This document shows, one piece after another, positions 63,093 to 64,000 of a stretch of 64,000 nt of DNA. The DNA comes from an uncultured Pseudoruegeria sp. Lineage in GTDB: Bacteria; Pseudomonadota; Alphaproteobacteria; Rhodobacterales; Rhodobacteraceae. The stretch lies in contig CANMJD010000001.1 in NCBI GenBank assembly GCA_947498155.1, positions 372,001 through 436,000 on the forward strand. The letters are read 5' to 3'. Below the pieces are notes generated by a model, which was given only the letters and a program-made list of their open reading frames with translations, was not told where the DNA came from and did not search any database. A program made the position numbers and the translations under genes. The first letter of the stretch is position 1; the number at the start of each line of letters is the position of its first letter.

Positions 63093-64000
63093 ATGGGAGA
63101 CTTTAGAAATTGGTCACGCCGCGCGGTACTTGCAGCGGCTGTGGTAAGCGCTGCGGGACTAGCTGCGGGGGCGGCTGCCGCCGAAAAAGTCAAAGTCGCG
63201 GCCATCTACACATTGCCGGTTGAACAGCAGTGGATCAGCCGCATTCACGCCGCCCTGAACGAAGCACAAGCACGGGGCGACATCGAATACACCTATTCCG
63301 AAAACGTCGCCAACACCGATTATGAACGGGTGATGCGCGAATATTCCGAAGCCGGTCAGCAGTTGATCGTCGGAGAGGTCTTCGGTCTGGAACGCGCCGC
63401 CCGCAAGGTCGCGGCAGACTACCCCGACACCGCTTTTTTGATGGGGTCTTCTTTCGGGGCCGTCAAACCGAACTTTGCGGTGTTTGATAACTGGATTCAC
63501 GAACCCTCTTATCTGACGGGGATGATTGCGGGTCACGCGACAGAATCCAACGTCATTGGTATGGTCGGCGGCTATGCCATTCCGGAAGTAAACCGTTTGA
63601 TGAATGCCTTTATGGATGGCGCGCGAGATGTGAACCCCGAGGTCAAATTCCTCGTGAACTTTATCGACAGCTGGTACGATCCACCCAAAGCCAAGGAGAG
63701 CGCCTTTGCGATGATGGATGCCGGTGCGGACATAATGTATGCTGAGCGCTTTGGCGTGTCGGACGCCGCCGTGGAGCGGGGAGTCAAAGCCATCGGCAAC
63801 GTGATTGATACGTCTCAGGACTACCCCGATACCATTCTTGCTTCGGCCATTTGGAACATGGAGCCAACCATCAACGAGGCGGTTGCCGCAGTTGCCGAAG
63901 GGCGGTTCAAAGCTGCTGATTATGGGCAGTTCAGCTTTATGAGCTATGGCGGTGGGGCGCTTGTGGCCGATCCGGACCTTGTCCCTGCAGAAGTCATGGA
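63093..64000 (+). CDS. BMP-family ABC transporter substrate-binding protein (cut by window end)
   Basis: 302 residues are visible; the C terminus lies beyond the window. The signal has a twin-arginine stretch (NWSRRAVLAAAVVSAAGLAAG), so Tat export is possible. The Bmp fold follows: VKVAAIYTLPVEQQWISRIH, GEVFGLERAARKVAADYPDTAF, VGGYAIPEVNRLMNAFMDG and FIDSWYDPPKAKESAFAMM. Proteins of this family deliver nucleosides or purine-type bases to ABC importers whose permease and ATPase genes would lie to the right. AAGGAG precedes the ATG. Substrate unknown. Confidence 0.9.
   Translation, partial: MGDFRNWSRRAVLAAAVVSAAGLAAGAAAAEKVKVAAIYTLPVEQQWISRIHAALNEAQARGDIEYTYSENVANTDYERVMREYSEAGQQLIVGEVFGLERAARKVAADYPDTAFLMGSSFGAVKPNFAVFDNWIHEPSYLTGMIAGHATESNVIGMVGGYAIPEVNRLMNAFMDGARDVNPEVKFLVNFIDSWYDPPKAKESAFAMMDAGADIMYAERFGVSDAAVERGVKAIGNVIDTSQDYPDTILASAIWNMEPTINEAVAAVAEGRFKAADYGQFSFMSYGGGALVADPDLVPAEVM

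Noticed and set aside
1-64000. CRISPR arrays, toxin-antitoxin pairs, restriction systems and other defence genes
   Set aside because: I found no regularly spaced repeats and no proteins of those families in the window.

Overview
The window reads as chromosomal DNA of a marine-type alphaproteobacterium, most likely Rhodobacterales (Roseobacter group). Support comes from gene content and order: a trpGDC-moaC-moeA-lexA block, convergent comEC, gltX-gltA, ccmE/ccmF/ccmH, a gene-transfer-agent type holin/endolysin pair, TRAP transporters, single-chain indolepyruvate ferredoxin oxidoreductase, and a GAAC-N7-GAAC type SOS box, the alphaproteobacterial form. Almost all of it is conserved core genome. 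Accessory DNA is confined to the left edge and to about 48.8-57 kb. There is no CRISPR array, rRNA operon or complete mobile element.

Layout. 1-0.77 kb: the end of an IS3-family element and the C-terminal remnant of a tyrosine recombinase abutting tRNA-Pro(TGG), the edge of a decayed island. 0.8-6.3 kb: DUF192 protein, double cold-shock protein, pdxH, xanthine phosphoribosyltransferase, aminotransferase, PpiD-like chaperone. 6.3-14.6 kb: trpE, two opposing genes (epimerase, polysaccharide deacetylase), then trpGDC-moaC-moeA. 14.7-20.4 kb: lexA with SOS boxes, comEC, gltX, gltA. 20.4-30.8 kb, mostly minus strand: sulfatase, enoyl-CoA hydratase, ccmH-ccmF, holin and endolysin embedded in the ccm genes, ccmE, argC, murI, acyltransferase. 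30.8-47 kb: indolepyruvate oxidoreductase and a LysR regulator, a candidate sRNA, an ECF42-type sigma factor with its DGPF partner, purL, bolA-grxD, rpoH, cls, rluD, and a phospholipase-D lipoprotein. 48.2-48.84 kb: a gene-poor stretch with two near-identical RpoH-like promoters and at least one probable sRNA.

The most interesting region is 49.4-56.95 kb. A divergent cluster holds a GntR regulator plus a Gfo/Idh/MocA protein on one side. On the other side, in tightly coupled order, are an SsuD-like flavin monooxygenase, an aldo/keto reductase, a flavin reductase and a complete TRAP transporter. The enzyme trio matches the sulfoquinovose monooxygenase (sulfo-SMO) pathway: SmoC desulfonates sulfoquinovose to 6-dehydroglucose and sulfite, SmoB reduces that to glucose, and SmoA supplies FMNH2. 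Here a TRAP importer replaces the usual ABC importer, and the Gfo/Idh/MocA protein could be an NAD-dependent sulfoquinovosidase. This is inferred from family and gene order, not proven.

57-64 kb: a four-gene operon of small envelope proteins, a fatty-acid desaturase, a Sel1-repeat protein head-to-head with a di-heme peroxidase, glycerate 2-kinase, and a BMP-type binding protein cut by the window end. Three genes (DUF192 protein, ECF sigma factor, di-heme peroxidase) have no well-placed ATG, GTG or TTG start and probably use CTG or ATA, or carry start-site lesions.
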